Source of the DNA: CAVTHK01 sp964552235 | GTDB taxonomy: Bacteria > Spirochaetota > Spirochaetia > SZUA-6 > CAVTHK01 | Length of the DNA stretch: 64,000 nucleotides | Direction: 5' to 3' | Assembly (NCBI GenBank): GCA_964552235.1 | Contig: CAZKGO010000001.1 | Span: 1 to 64,000 of the forward strand | Shown here: positions 53,460-60,840 of the stretch, piece after piece | Layout of the letters: the number at the start of each line of letters is the position of its first letter | How positions within the stretch are numbered: position 1 is the stretch's first letter | Notes under the pieces: generated by a model | Databases searched by the model: none | Seen by the model: only the letters and a program-made list of their open reading frames with translations | Told to the model about the DNA's origin: nothing | Translations under genes and position numbers: made by a program

Positions 53460-53485
53460 CACACCGGCTGAATTCCGGCTATGAG
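53456..53485 (+). promoter_or_regulatory. Promoter for pgk, -35 overlapping the TPR-gene stop
   Basis: TTGACA (53456-53461) is a perfect -35 box containing the stop TGA (53457-53459). After 18 bases comes TATGAG (53480-53485). It predicts a leader of about 44 bases before ATG 53536. Confidence 0.7.
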
Positions 53486-53535
53486 AATCCCTACGGGCAC
53501 GACCTGGGTCTGCTGCTCGCTCGAGGAGGCAGGGG

Positions 53536-54708
53536 ATGGCGAAAAAGACCGTGCGGGATATCGACCTCAAGGGCAAGCGCGTCATCATGCGCGTTGACTT
53601 CAACGTTCCCGTCAAGGGCGGCAAGGTCACGGACGACACTCGCATCACGGCGGCCCTGGAAACGGTGCGCTACATCCTGGCCCAGCCGGGCGCCTCTCTG
53701 GTCTGCATGAGCCATCTCGGCCGGCCCAAGGGACGCGACCCGCAGCAGAGCCTGGCGCCGGTGGCCGAGCGGTTCAGCGCCGTGCTGGGGCGCGAGGTCA
53801 AGATGGCGCCCGACTGCATCGGCGACGAGGTGATGGGCATGGCCAGGGCGCTGCAGGCCGGCGAAGTGCTGCTGCTCGAGAACCTGCGCTTCCACGCGGA
53901 GGAGGAGAAGAACGATCCCGCCTTCGCGAAGCAGCTGGCCGCGCTGGGGGACGTGTACGTCAACGACGCCTTCGGGACGGCCCATCGCGCTCATGCGTCG
54001 ACCGAGGGGATCGCGCGCTATCTTCCGGCCGTCGCCGGCTTCCTCATGGAGAAAGAGATCAAGTTCCTCGGCGACGTCGTGGAGAACCCCGGGCATCCGT
54101 TCGTGGCCATCATCGGCGGCGCCAAGGTCTCGACCAAGATCGCGGTGCTCGAGCACCTGCTTCCCAAGGTCGACACCCTGGTGATCGGCGGCGCCATGGC
54201 CTACACCTTTCTCAAGGCTCAGGGCCGCAAGGTGGGCAAGTCGCTGGTCGAGGACGATTTCCTGGACACGGCCAAGAGCCTGCTGGCCAAGGCCGGAAAG
54301 GTGGAGATCATCCTGCCGGTCGATCACAAGGTCGGCGCCGAGTTCGCCGAGAGCGCCGCTGCGGTATACGTCGACGGCCTCGACATCCCCGAGGGCATGA
54401 TCGGGATGGACATCGGGGGAAAGACGCTGGAGCGCATCAGCGCCAGGATCTCGAGGGCCGCGACGGTGGTCTGGAACGGGCCGCTGGGCGTCAGCGAGTT
54501 CGCCGCGTTCGCCGAAGGCACCCGGGGCGTGGCCAAGGCCGTGGCGGCCTGCAAGGGCGTGACGATCGTGGGCGGCGGGGACTCGGTGGCGGCCGTCAAC
54601 CAGTTCGGGCTCGCCGACAAGATGACTCATGTCTCCACCGGCGGCGGCGCGTCGCTGGAGTTCCTCGAGGGCAAGGTGCTGCCGGGCGTGGCCATCCTGC
54701 AGGGCTGA
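53536..54708 (+). CDS. pgk: Phosphoglycerate kinase
   Basis: Glycolytic enzyme converting 1,3-bisphosphoglycerate and ADP to 3-phosphoglycerate and ATP. 390 residues, normal length. RVDFNVPVKGGKVTDDTRI at about 20-38 is the substrate-binding N-domain. MSHLGRPKG, LLLENLRFH, NDAFGTAHRAHAS and the C-terminal GGGDSVAAV (nucleotide site) are all present. GAGGAGGCAGGGG precedes ATG 53536. tpiA and secG follow. Confidence 0.98.
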   Translation: MAKKTVRDIDLKGKRVIMRVDFNVPVKGGKVTDDTRITAALETVRYILAQPGASLVCMSHLGRPKGRDPQQSLAPVAERFSAVLGREVKMAPDCIGDEVMGMARALQAGEVLLLENLRFHAEEEKNDPAFAKQLAALGDVYVNDAFGTAHRAHASTEGIARYLPAVAGFLMEKEIKFLGDVVENPGHPFVAIIGGAKVSTKIAVLEHLLPKVDTLVIGGAMAYTFLKAQGRKVGKSLVEDDFLDTAKSLLAKAGKVEIILPVDHKVGAEFAESAAAVYVDGLDIPEGMIGMDIGGKTLERISARISRAATVVWNGPLGVSEFAAFAEGTRGVAKAVAACKGVTIVGGGDSVAAVNQFGLADKMTHVSTGGGASLEFLEGKVLPGVAILQG

Positions 54709-54732
54709 GCCGACCGGGACAGGGAGAAGAAC

Positions 54733-55485
54733 TTGAGAACACCGTACATTGCCGGCAACTGGAAGATGAACAAGCTCCTGGGCGAGGCCGAAGCGCTGGC
54801 CCGGGCGGTGGTCGAAGGATCGAGGGGCTGCAGCAACCGGATCATGATCGCGCCGCCGTTCACGGCCCTGGAGCGCGTCGCGCGGATCGTCTCCGGCACG
54901 TCGGTCGTTCTGGGCGCTCAGAACATGGGCCCCGAGGCGTCGGGCGCCCACACCGGCGAGGTGTCGCCCGGCATGCTCAAGGACGTGGGCGTGCGCGTGG
55001 TGATCCTCGGCCACTCCGAGCGCCGCCACAGCTACGGCGAACAGGACGAGCTGATCAACCGCAAGGTCCGCCTCGGCCTCGAGCAGGGCCTGGAGGTGAT
55101 CCTCTGCGTGGGCGAGACGCTCGAGGAGAGAGAGCGGGGCGTCACCGAGAAGGTGGTCGAGACCCAGGTGAGAGAGGGGCTCGCGGGAGTGACGGAAAAG
55201 GCGCTCGCCGGTGTTACCATTGCCTACGAGCCGGTGTGGGCCATCGGCACGGGCAAGACCGCGACCCCGCAGGACGCGCAGGCGATCCATGCGCTCATCC
55301 GCCGGCTCGCCGCGAAGCTGTTCTCGGCCGCGGCGTCCGAGCGGTTGATCATCCAGTACGGTGGATCGGTAAAACCGGACAACATCCGGGGCCTGATGGC
55401 CATGGAGGACATCGACGGCGCGCTCGTAGGCGGGGCGTCGCTGTCGGCTGAGAGCTTCCTGCCCATCGCCCGGGTTTCGCCATAG
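54733..55485 (+). CDS. tpiA: Triosephosphate isomerase
   Basis: Interconverts dihydroxyacetone phosphate and glyceraldehyde-3-phosphate. 250 residues starting with TTG 54733 (GGGAGAAG upstream), giving the standard N-terminus RTPYIAGNWKMNKLL with the active-site Asn/Lys. Catalytic His is in LGHSERR and catalytic Glu in YEPVWAIGTG. The phosphate loop is in IQYGGSVKPDN. It follows pgk after 24 bases. Confidence 0.97.
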   Translation: MRTPYIAGNWKMNKLLGEAEALARAVVEGSRGCSNRIMIAPPFTALERVARIVSGTSVVLGAQNMGPEASGAHTGEVSPGMLKDVGVRVVILGHSERRHSYGEQDELINRKVRLGLEQGLEVILCVGETLEERERGVTEKVVETQVREGLAGVTEKALAGVTIAYEPVWAIGTGKTATPQDAQAIHALIRRLAAKLFSAAASERLIIQYGGSVKPDNIRGLMAMEDIDGALVGGASLSAESFLPIARVSP

Positions 55486-55497
55486 AAAGGGGAGTCC

Positions 55498-55890
55498 ATG
55501 GTCATTGTTCTCACGATCGTCTTCGTGATCAGCGCGCTGCTGCTGGCGGCGCTGGTGCTGCTCCAGGACGAGCAGGGCGAAGGGATCGGCGGCATGTTCG
55601 GCGGCGGCAGCGGAACGCCCTTCGGGTCGCGGACCGGCAACATCCTCACCCGGGCGACGGCGATCCTCGCGGCGATCTTCCTGCTGTCGGCCTTTGGAGT
55701 CGCCTGGTTGAACCGCAGCCCGTCGTCGGACGACGTCGAGGCCAGGGCCCGCGCGCGGCAGCTCGAGCAGGGGCAGCGCAGCGACTGGTACGCGCCGGAG
55801 GCTCCGGCGCAGCCCGCGGAGGCGCAATCGGCGGCACCGGCCCCCGCGACTCAGGCCCCGCCTGCCGCGGCGCCCGGGACCGGCAACTGA
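55498..55890 (+). CDS. secG: SecG, preprotein translocase subunit, with long C-terminal tail
   Basis: Membrane component of SecYEG. 130 residues: two membrane helices (VIVLTIVFVISALLLAALVL and ILTRATAILAAIFLLSAFGV) with the conserved LLQDEQGEGIGGMFGGGSGT between them. The last 60 residues are a Pro/Ala/Gln-rich tail, so the protein is somewhat longer than usual. ATG 55498 behind AAAGGGG. The pgk-tpiA-secG order is common. Confidence 0.93.
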   Translation: MVIVLTIVFVISALLLAALVLLQDEQGEGIGGMFGGGSGTPFGSRTGNILTRATAILAAIFLLSAFGVAWLNRSPSSDDVEARARARQLEQGQRSDWYAPEAPAQPAEAQSAAPAPATQAPPAAAPGTGN

Positions 55891-55934
55891 AGCGGACCGC
55901 GCCCATCGGCGGGCGCTCTTGCGAGAGGTGAGTG

Positions 55935-56360
55935 ATGCGTGTAGGCGTGGTTTTCATCGCTGAGAAGAGCCGGGACAAGCTCATGAACCTCGCCAAGGCG
56001 CTGGCGCGGGGTGTGGAATCGCAGGGCCACCACGCCGACGTGATGGACGGAAGCCGCGACCTGACCACCAAGCTCACGATCTACAACTACGTCGCGGTAG
56101 GCACCGAACCGATATCGTTGTTCGGAGGCAAGATCCCTGACCGCGTGGCCCAGTTCCTGTCCTCGGCCGGCATGGTGTCGGGCAAACGCTGCTTCGCCTT
56201 CGTGCCTAAGAAGGCCTTCGGCTCCACCCGCGCGCTCTTCAGATTGATGCAGGCCATGGAAAAGGAAGGTATGTTCCTGAAGAGCTCCGAGATCCTGCAG
56301 TCCGAGGTCGAGGCCGAAGAGATCGGCAAGCGCCTCAAGCTCCAGCATCCGGGCGGGTAG
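55935..56360 (+). CDS. Small conserved protein of unknown function
   Basis: 141 residues from ATG 55935, with GAGAGG upstream. It begins MRVGVVFIAEKSRDKLMNLA and continues as alternating strands and helices (YNYVAVGTEPISLFGGKI), resembling a flavodoxin-like fold, but the phosphate-binding loop of flavodoxins is not evident. Soluble, no signal peptide. It may be cotranscribed with secG. Confidence 0.72.
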   Translation: MRVGVVFIAEKSRDKLMNLAKALARGVESQGHHADVMDGSRDLTTKLTIYNYVAVGTEPISLFGGKIPDRVAQFLSSAGMVSGKRCFAFVPKKAFGSTRALFRLMQAMEKEGMFLKSSEILQSEVEAEEIGKRLKLQHPGG

Positions 56361-56361
56361 A

Positions 56362-56388
56362 GCGGCGTCTGCCGCCGGCGGGCCCGCC
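56362..56388. terminator. Hairpins between convergent genes
   Basis: GCGGC (56362-56366) pairs with GCCGC (56371-56375) around a GTCT loop, followed by the 12-base palindrome GGCGGGCCCGCC (56377-56388). They fill the 30-bp space between two convergent stops. No T tract. Confidence 0.4.
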
Positions 56389-56390
56389 TG

Positions 56391-57182
56391 CTATTCCTTC
56401 CAGGGAAAGATCATTCCGCGCAGGGTGCGCTTCCCGACCCTTTCCTTGTCCTCGACAAGCAGTGCATCCCACGGGATCTTCTTCCTGTCGGCGCCGGGGT
56501 TGGCCTCCACCCAGTCGTACTTGTACATCCGCAACTTGAGCCCTTCGTTGTGCCAGAGCAGAGCCGCGGCCAGACCCGGAAGCATGAAAGCCGTGAACCC
56601 GGACAGGACGACGATCGCGACGAACCCGATCGCCAGGCCGATCGAGAACATCGTGTTGTCGAAGAACAGCAGGAAGATCTTGCGCATGTTCTTGCGGAAG
56701 TCGGTGTTGACCTGGGACTGCAGCGGGAAGAAATACTGGATCGCGAACGCCCAGATGACCGCCACCCAGAACAGGAAGGCGAAGGCCACGGCTCCGACCC
56801 AGCGGGCCGGCATGCGCAGGTAGAACGGCATCGCCACAGTCAGGAAAAAGCCGACGGCGGCGTTGACCAGGGCGAACAGAAGGCTCGGCAGCCAGGTCGC
56901 CCGCAGGTGCTGGAGGAAATCGCGGAAACCAGGCTCCTGGTAGTCGGCTATGGCGCGGCACATGTGGCTTGCTGCGCCCGTGTAGACCGACAGGATCGCA
57001 AGCGGGATCAGGATCGCGAGGCCCACCGCGACCGGGCCGGGCAGAAAGGCAAGATAGCTGAGACCGGAGGGAACGAGGACAGCCAGACCCACGACCGCGA
57101 TGTAGCCGAGATTCATCAGGATGACCCGGAAGAGGTTGTCCCATAGATCGAAAAAGGTCTTCTTGATCAGAAAGGAAAACAT
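56391..57182 (-). CDS. Polytopic membrane protein of unknown function
   Basis: 263 residues with about five or six membrane helices (ILMNLGYIAVVGLAVLVPSG, VGLAILIPLAILSVY, LLFALVNAAVGFFLTVAMPF, AFAFLFWVAVIWAFAIQYFF, GFVAIVVLSGFTAFMLPGLA) and a basic C-terminal tail. No family recognised. The start is ATG 57182, six bases after a good -10 box, so the mRNA appears leaderless; no Shine-Dalgarno sequence is present. The earlier in-frame TTG is part of the -35 box. Confidence 0.75.
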   Translation of the reverse strand: MFSFLIKKTFFDLWDNLFRVILMNLGYIAVVGLAVLVPSGLSYLAFLPGPVAVGLAILIPLAILSVYTGAASHMCRAIADYQEPGFRDFLQHLRATWLPSLLFALVNAAVGFFLTVAMPFYLRMPARWVGAVAFAFLFWVAVIWAFAIQYFFPLQSQVNTDFRKNMRKIFLLFFDNTMFSIGLAIGFVAIVVLSGFTAFMLPGLAAALLWHNEGLKLRMYKYDWVEANPGADRKKIPWDALLVEDKERVGKRTLRGMIFPWKE

Positions 57183-57188
57183 GGCCCG

Positions 57189-57218
57189 ACTATACCACTC
57201 GGCCGGTCGCGGGTTCAA
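57189..57218 (-). promoter_or_regulatory. Promoter for the membrane protein, implying a leaderless mRNA
   Basis: Minus strand TTGAAC (57213-57218), 18 bases, TATAGT (57189-57194). A start seven bases downstream of the -10 box falls on the A of ATG 57182. Confidence 0.6.
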
Positions 57219-57283
57219 GCTCGCAAGTGCCTATTTCGATCACGCTAGTAGCGAATAATGAATGAGGCTAGGAGGTGATACGA

Positions 57284-57304
57284 TTTTGTCTAGTCTCGAC
57301 AAAA
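57284..57304. repeat. 21-bp dyad in the AT-rich intergenic region
   Basis: TTTTGTC (57284-57290), seven bases, GACAAAA (57298-57304): a perfect 7-bp dyad with operator-like geometry, about 60 bases upstream of the DnaJ-gene -10 box. It does not match CIRCE. Confidence 0.5.
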
Positions 57305-57336
57305 ATATGGCTAAGCAACTGCCAAATCAGGGTTGA
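57286..57336 (+). CDS. Possible 16-residue leader peptide with near-perfect Shine-Dalgarno
   Basis: AGGAGGTGAT (57270-57279), complementary to the 16S rRNA 3' end over ten bases, lies six bases before TTG 57286. A 16-codon frame follows (MSSLDKNMAKQLPNQG) and ends in TGA at 57334-57336. The TTG lies in the dyad stem. It could be a leader peptide, a remnant of a lost gene, or chance. No promoter was identified upstream on this strand. Confidence 0.3.
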   Translation: MSSLDKNMAKQLPNQG

Positions 57337-57339
57337 CAG

Positions 57340-57368
57340 TTGATTTCGAGCCTCGAATCGGATATGAT
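57340..57368 (+). promoter_or_regulatory. Promoter for the DnaJ-domain gene with a palindrome in the spacer
   Basis: TTGATT (57340-57345), 17 bases, TATGAT (57363-57368). The spacer holds the 13-bp palindrome TTCGAG-C-CTCGAA (57345-57357), a position where a bound repressor would block RNA polymerase. It predicts a leader of about 26 bases before TTG 57401. Confidence 0.6.
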
Positions 57369-57400
57369 GTGCCGGCACAGCTTTCTTGGGTGAGGGCGCT

Positions 57401-58207
57401 TTGACCGACTATTACCAGGTGCTCGGGGTCGCTCCCAGTTCTTCTGCGGCAGAGGTCAAGAGAGCATTCCGCAGGCGCGCCAAGGAGGTGCATCCCGATC
57501 TCAGCGCTGCGGTGGATGGCGCCGAGGAGATGAAGCTCCTGATCCGAGCGTACGAGGTTCTGAGCGATCCGGAAAGCCGTGCGGAGTACGACAAGAGGCT
57601 GGAGGTCTTTCACAGGCAGACGGCGCTGCGGTTCGACTACCGGACGTTTCTCGAGAAGCGGAGGCACGATATGGCGAGCCAGTCGCGCCTCGTGCTCTAT
57701 GACCTGCTTCACGATCGCGACGAGGAGGCCGTGCGCCTGTACCGGGCCCTCCGGGTGACGGCCGGGTTCCGGCTCGACCACTACCTGAACTGGGGGGACT
57801 ACATGGACTGCATGTTCCTCCTGGCCGAGCAGTTCGAGCGGCGGGGCGAGTATCTGCTCGCCTTCGAGCTGTTCAAGCAGCTGTACGTGGACGAGATCCG
57901 CAAGCCCTACTTCAGGCACTTCATCGACGAGGTGCTGGAGAGGATCAAGACCCTGGCCTGCTTCCGCATGGTGCGCAAGATACCGCCCCAGGTGAACATC
58001 GCCTGCCTCAAGCAGCTGCTCGCCTTCGACTTGCCGCGAAAGGACAAGGCGTTCTTCTACAAGAAGATCGCCGAGATCTACATGACGGCCGGACGCAGGG
58101 ACCTGGCCGCCGAGGCGCTGCGTCGGGGCCTGGAAATGGACGTCAAGCTCCCCGGGATCAAGAAGCTCAGGGAGCGGATCGGCATGCCCGAATACTCCGT
58201 CTCCTGA
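57401..58207 (+). CDS. DnaJ-domain protein
   Basis: 268 residues from TTG 57401, with GAGGG just upstream; this gives the usual J-domain start TDYYQVLGV. The J domain (about 1-68) keeps the HPD tripeptide at 31-33, so it can stimulate DnaK. There are no zinc-finger or C-terminal DnaJ domains. The rest (about 80-268) is helical with TPR-like features near the end (AFFYKKIAEIYMTAGRRDLA). It is therefore a specialised co-chaperone rather than DnaJ itself. The upstream region has two dyads and a clear promoter. Confidence 0.88.
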   Translation: MTDYYQVLGVAPSSSAAEVKRAFRRRAKEVHPDLSAAVDGAEEMKLLIRAYEVLSDPESRAEYDKRLEVFHRQTALRFDYRTFLEKRRHDMASQSRLVLYDLLHDRDEEAVRLYRALRVTAGFRLDHYLNWGDYMDCMFLLAEQFERRGEYLLAFELFKQLYVDEIRKPYFRHFIDEVLERIKTLACFRMVRKIPPQVNIACLKQLLAFDLPRKDKAFFYKKIAEIYMTAGRRDLAAEALRRGLEMDVKLPGIKKLRERIGMPEYSVS

Positions 58208-58254
58208 TGATACACTGAGAGTATCGGCAGGACCCTTTTCGAGGAAGTGGGACA

Positions 58255-59304
58255 GTGAAGCGACTATCAGTCCTGGGAGCGCTCCTCGCGCTCGCCGCGG
58301 CGCTGGCCAGCGCCCAGATCGACCCGACCGTGGCTCGCGTCAAGCTGACCAAGGTCGAGGTGATCACGCAGAAGCAGTTCCGGCAGATGGTGGAGAAGCT
58401 CGAGGAGGGCCTCAAGCAGCCGCTGTCGCGCGAACAGCGCCTGCAGTATCTCGACGCTCTCGTCGACGAGAAGGTGCTGCTGCAGGCGGCCGAGAGGGAA
58501 CGGGTGCGGGCGACCTCGGCCGAGGTCGAGCGCACCGTGGAGATGTACAAGCAGGAGTTCGCCAGGCAGCTCGGCCGCAGCCGGCCGCTCTCCGATTCGG
58601 AGATCAGGGAGCTGATGAAGCAGCAGGGCACGTCGTACGAGCGGTTCGTCGAGCAGATCACCAATAAGATCACCGTGGAGAAGCTCGTGGCCAAGGAGCA
58701 GAAACCGCTGCTCGACAGCGTCAAGGAGCCGAGCGACGAGGACATCCGCGACTACTACAGCAGCAACCGCACGCGCTTCGTTTCGCCCGAAATGGTGCGC
58801 TTCAAGCAGATTCTGCTGCTGACCACGGGGCTGCCGCCCGCGGACGCCGATCGCGCCAGGGCCCGGGCCGAGGAGATCTACCGGGCCATCCAGGCGGGCA
58901 CCCCGTTCGACAAGTTCCAGGAGGTGTTCCTCGACGGCTCGACGGCCCGGATCGGCGGCCTGAACTTCGACGTGTGGCGCCGCGACGACGAGAAGAAGCG
59001 GGTCACCTACGGCAGGACCTTTTTTGACGCCCTGTTCGATGCCAAGGGAGGGCAGGTGATCGGCGTGCTGCAGTCCAACGCCGGCTATCACATCGTCGAG
59101 ATCATCGAGCAGATCCCCTTTGCCGTTCTCGGCCTCGAGGATCGGATTCCGCCCCAGAACGCTGCGACCGTGAGGGATCAGATCACGACCCTGCTGCGCC
59201 AGTCGAGGCGGATGGAAGTGGTCAAACAGGCGACCGAGGAGCTGACGAAAAAGCTGCGCGCCGAAGCCGAGATCAGGATCGACGAGAGCCTCCTCGCCTG
59301 GTGA
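58255..59304 (+). CDS. Periplasmic parvulin-type peptidyl-prolyl isomerase (SurA/PrsA-like)
   Basis: 349 residues from GTG 58255. A signal peptide (LSVLGALLALAAALASAQ) is followed by a helical SurA-like N-domain (about 25-165) and a parvulin domain (about 175-285; VRFKQILLLT, FDALFDAKGGQVIGVLQSNAGYHIVEI). It should assist folding of exported or outer-membrane proteins in the periplasm. nusB follows after one base. Confidence 0.88.
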   Translation: MKRLSVLGALLALAAALASAQIDPTVARVKLTKVEVITQKQFRQMVEKLEEGLKQPLSREQRLQYLDALVDEKVLLQAAERERVRATSAEVERTVEMYKQEFARQLGRSRPLSDSEIRELMKQQGTSYERFVEQITNKITVEKLVAKEQKPLLDSVKEPSDEDIRDYYSSNRTRFVSPEMVRFKQILLLTTGLPPADADRARARAEEIYRAIQAGTPFDKFQEVFLDGSTARIGGLNFDVWRRDDEKKRVTYGRTFFDALFDAKGGQVIGVLQSNAGYHIVEIIEQIPFAVLGLEDRIPPQNAATVRDQITTLLRQSRRMEVVKQATEELTKKLRAEAEIRIDESLLAW

Positions 59305-59305
59305 T

Positions 59306-59791
59306 ATGGGCGTCCGCAGGGCAGGCCGGATCATCGCCTTCCAGACCCTCTACCGCTATGACGTCACCCACGAAGCGGTGCCCGACCTGCTGGACTTCTC
59401 GTGGCTCGACGACCCGCAGCGGGTGTCTGCCGAGACCCTGGATTTCGCCCGGCTGCTTATCGCAGGCACCGTGGAGAGGATCGCCGAAGTGGACGCGGCG
59501 ATCCGCCGCCAGCTCGAGCACTGGGACTTCAGCCGCCTGTCGCGCGTGGATCTCGCGGTCCTGCGGGTCGGAGTCTACTCGCTGTTGTTCCTGCCCGACG
59601 TTCCCGCCTCCGTGACGATCGACGAAGCGATCGACATCGCGAGGGAGTTCGGCACCGACGACTCCTACCGCTTCGTCAACGGGGTCCTCGACGGCATCCT
59701 CAAGCACCAGATCGGCGGCGCCTCGGGCGGCCCCGGTGCGCCGGCGCCCACCGGAAAACCCCCGCGGCCGGCCCGGCCCTGCGAACCTTGA
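59306..59791 (+). CDS. nusB: Transcription antitermination factor NusB
   Basis: RNA-binding factor for rRNA antitermination, 161 residues, all-helical. It begins RRAGRIIAFQTLYRYD and contains RLSRVDLAVLRVGVYSLLFL and VTIDEAIDIAREFGTDDSYRFVNGVLDGI, the NusB hallmarks. A Pro/Gly-rich tail follows. ATG 59306 lies two bases after the preceding stop. Its TGA lies in the next promoter. Confidence 0.95.
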   Translation: MGVRRAGRIIAFQTLYRYDVTHEAVPDLLDFSWLDDPQRVSAETLDFARLLIAGTVERIAEVDAAIRRQLEHWDFSRLSRVDLAVLRVGVYSLLFLPDVPASVTIDEAIDIAREFGTDDSYRFVNGVLDGILKHQIGGASGGPGAPAPTGKPPRPARPCEP

Positions 59792-59816
59792 ACAGCCGGG
59801 GCGGCGCCGGTATCAT
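59788..59816 (+). promoter_or_regulatory. Promoter before the bactofilin remnant/map, -35 overlapping the nusB stop
   Basis: TTGAAC (59788-59793) contains the nusB stop TGA (59789-59791). After exactly 17 bases comes TATCAT (59811-59816). It probably transcribes the bactofilin remnant, map, htrA and the phosphoribosyltransferase gene. Confidence 0.65.
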
Positions 59817-59898
59817 GCCCTGGAGCGCCGAACGCCGCGATCAGGCCGAGCCCCCGCGGGGCCGGATCCCGCTTTCCGCCGCCGTCGAAGGAGCAGCC

Positions 59899-60045
59899 AT
59901 GGCCAGGGCCATCGAGAAGACCAATTGCACGATCGGCGACGACTCGGTCTTCGAAGGCCGCTTTGCCGTCAACGGCCCGATCAGGAACCTGCTCGGCGGC
60001 AGGCCCTCTGGACGCCGGGGCCCCGAGCGGACCGCGGGCGGCTGA
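59899..60045 (+). pseudogene. Truncated bactofilin
   Basis: A 48-residue frame from ATG 59899 with a good AAGGAG. Its first half (CTIGDDSVFEGRFAVNG) matches the start of the bactofilin at 17868 (SSIGGSSALEGRFAARG). Where the beta-helix should continue it turns into a Gly/Arg-rich tail and stops ten bases before map. No other frame carries the missing repeats. It is a decayed or internally deleted gene, or possibly a short peptide still translated from the map transcript. Confidence 0.6.
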
Positions 60046-60054
60046 GACTCCCCG

Positions 60055-60810
60055 ATGATCCGTCTCAAGAGCGCCGATGAGATCTCGCGGATCCGCGAGG
60101 CCGGCCTGATTCTCTCCGACACGATGCGCTCGATTGCCCGCATGGTGCGTGCCGGCGTGCAGACCGCGGAGCTCGACCGGGAGACCCGCCGCATGATCGA
60201 GGCTCGAGGCGCCCGCCCGTCGTTTCTCGGCTACATGAATTTCCCGGCCTCGGCCTGCATCTCGGTCAACGAGCAGGTGATCCACGGCATCCCCGGCCCC
60301 AGGCGCCTTGCCCCGGGGGACATCGTCAAGGTGGATCTCGGCGTCGATCTGCACGGATTCTTCGCCGATGCGGCCTGGACGTTCGCCGTGGGAGAGATCT
60401 CGACGTCGCGGCAGCGGCTCATGCGGGTCACCCGCGAGTGCCTGGACATCGCCGTAGCCACCGCGCGGCCCGGCGCCAGGGTCCACGAGATCGGGGCCGC
60501 CGTGCAGAGCCATGCGGAAAAGCACGGCTACGGCGTCGTGCGCCAGTTCTGCGGGCACGGGGTGGGATTCGCGCAGCACGAAGACCCGCAGGTGCCCAAC
60601 TACGTCGGCCGCGGGCCCAATCCGCGCCTGAAGCCGGGGATGGTCATCGCCCTCGAGCCGATGATCAACGACGGCACGTGGGAGGTGGAGGTGCTCGGCG
60701 ACGGCTGGACGGTCCGGACCCTCGACGGCAGCGACTCGGCTCACTACGAATACACCGTGGCGATCGTCAACGGAGGCGCCGAGGTGCTGACGCCGATCGG
60801 CGACCTGTGA
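60055..60810 (+). CDS. map: Methionine aminopeptidase, type I
   Basis: Removes the initiator methionine from new proteins. 251 residues with all five metal ligands: Asp94 (VDLG), Asp105 (FFADAAW), His168 (CGHGVG), Glu201 (LEPMI) and Glu232 (YEYTV). There is no N-terminal zinc-finger extension. ATG 60055; htrA follows. The same map-htrA neighbourhood is recalled for T. pallidum. Confidence 0.97.
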   Translation: MIRLKSADEISRIREAGLILSDTMRSIARMVRAGVQTAELDRETRRMIEARGARPSFLGYMNFPASACISVNEQVIHGIPGPRRLAPGDIVKVDLGVDLHGFFADAAWTFAVGEISTSRQRLMRVTRECLDIAVATARPGARVHEIGAAVQSHAEKHGYGVVRQFCGHGVGFAQHEDPQVPNYVGRGPNPRLKPGMVIALEPMINDGTWEVEVLGDGWTVRTLDGSDSAHYEYTVAIVNGGAEVLTPIGDL

Positions 60811-60840
60811 GTATATTCTGGGAGAAGGAACAGCACAGAC

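Noticed and set aside
57183..57400. tRNA, tmRNA or other structured RNA in the AT-rich region
   Set aside because: A GGTTCAAG near 57212 resembles a T-arm but no acceptor or anticodon stem pairs around it. The region is better explained by promoters and dyads.
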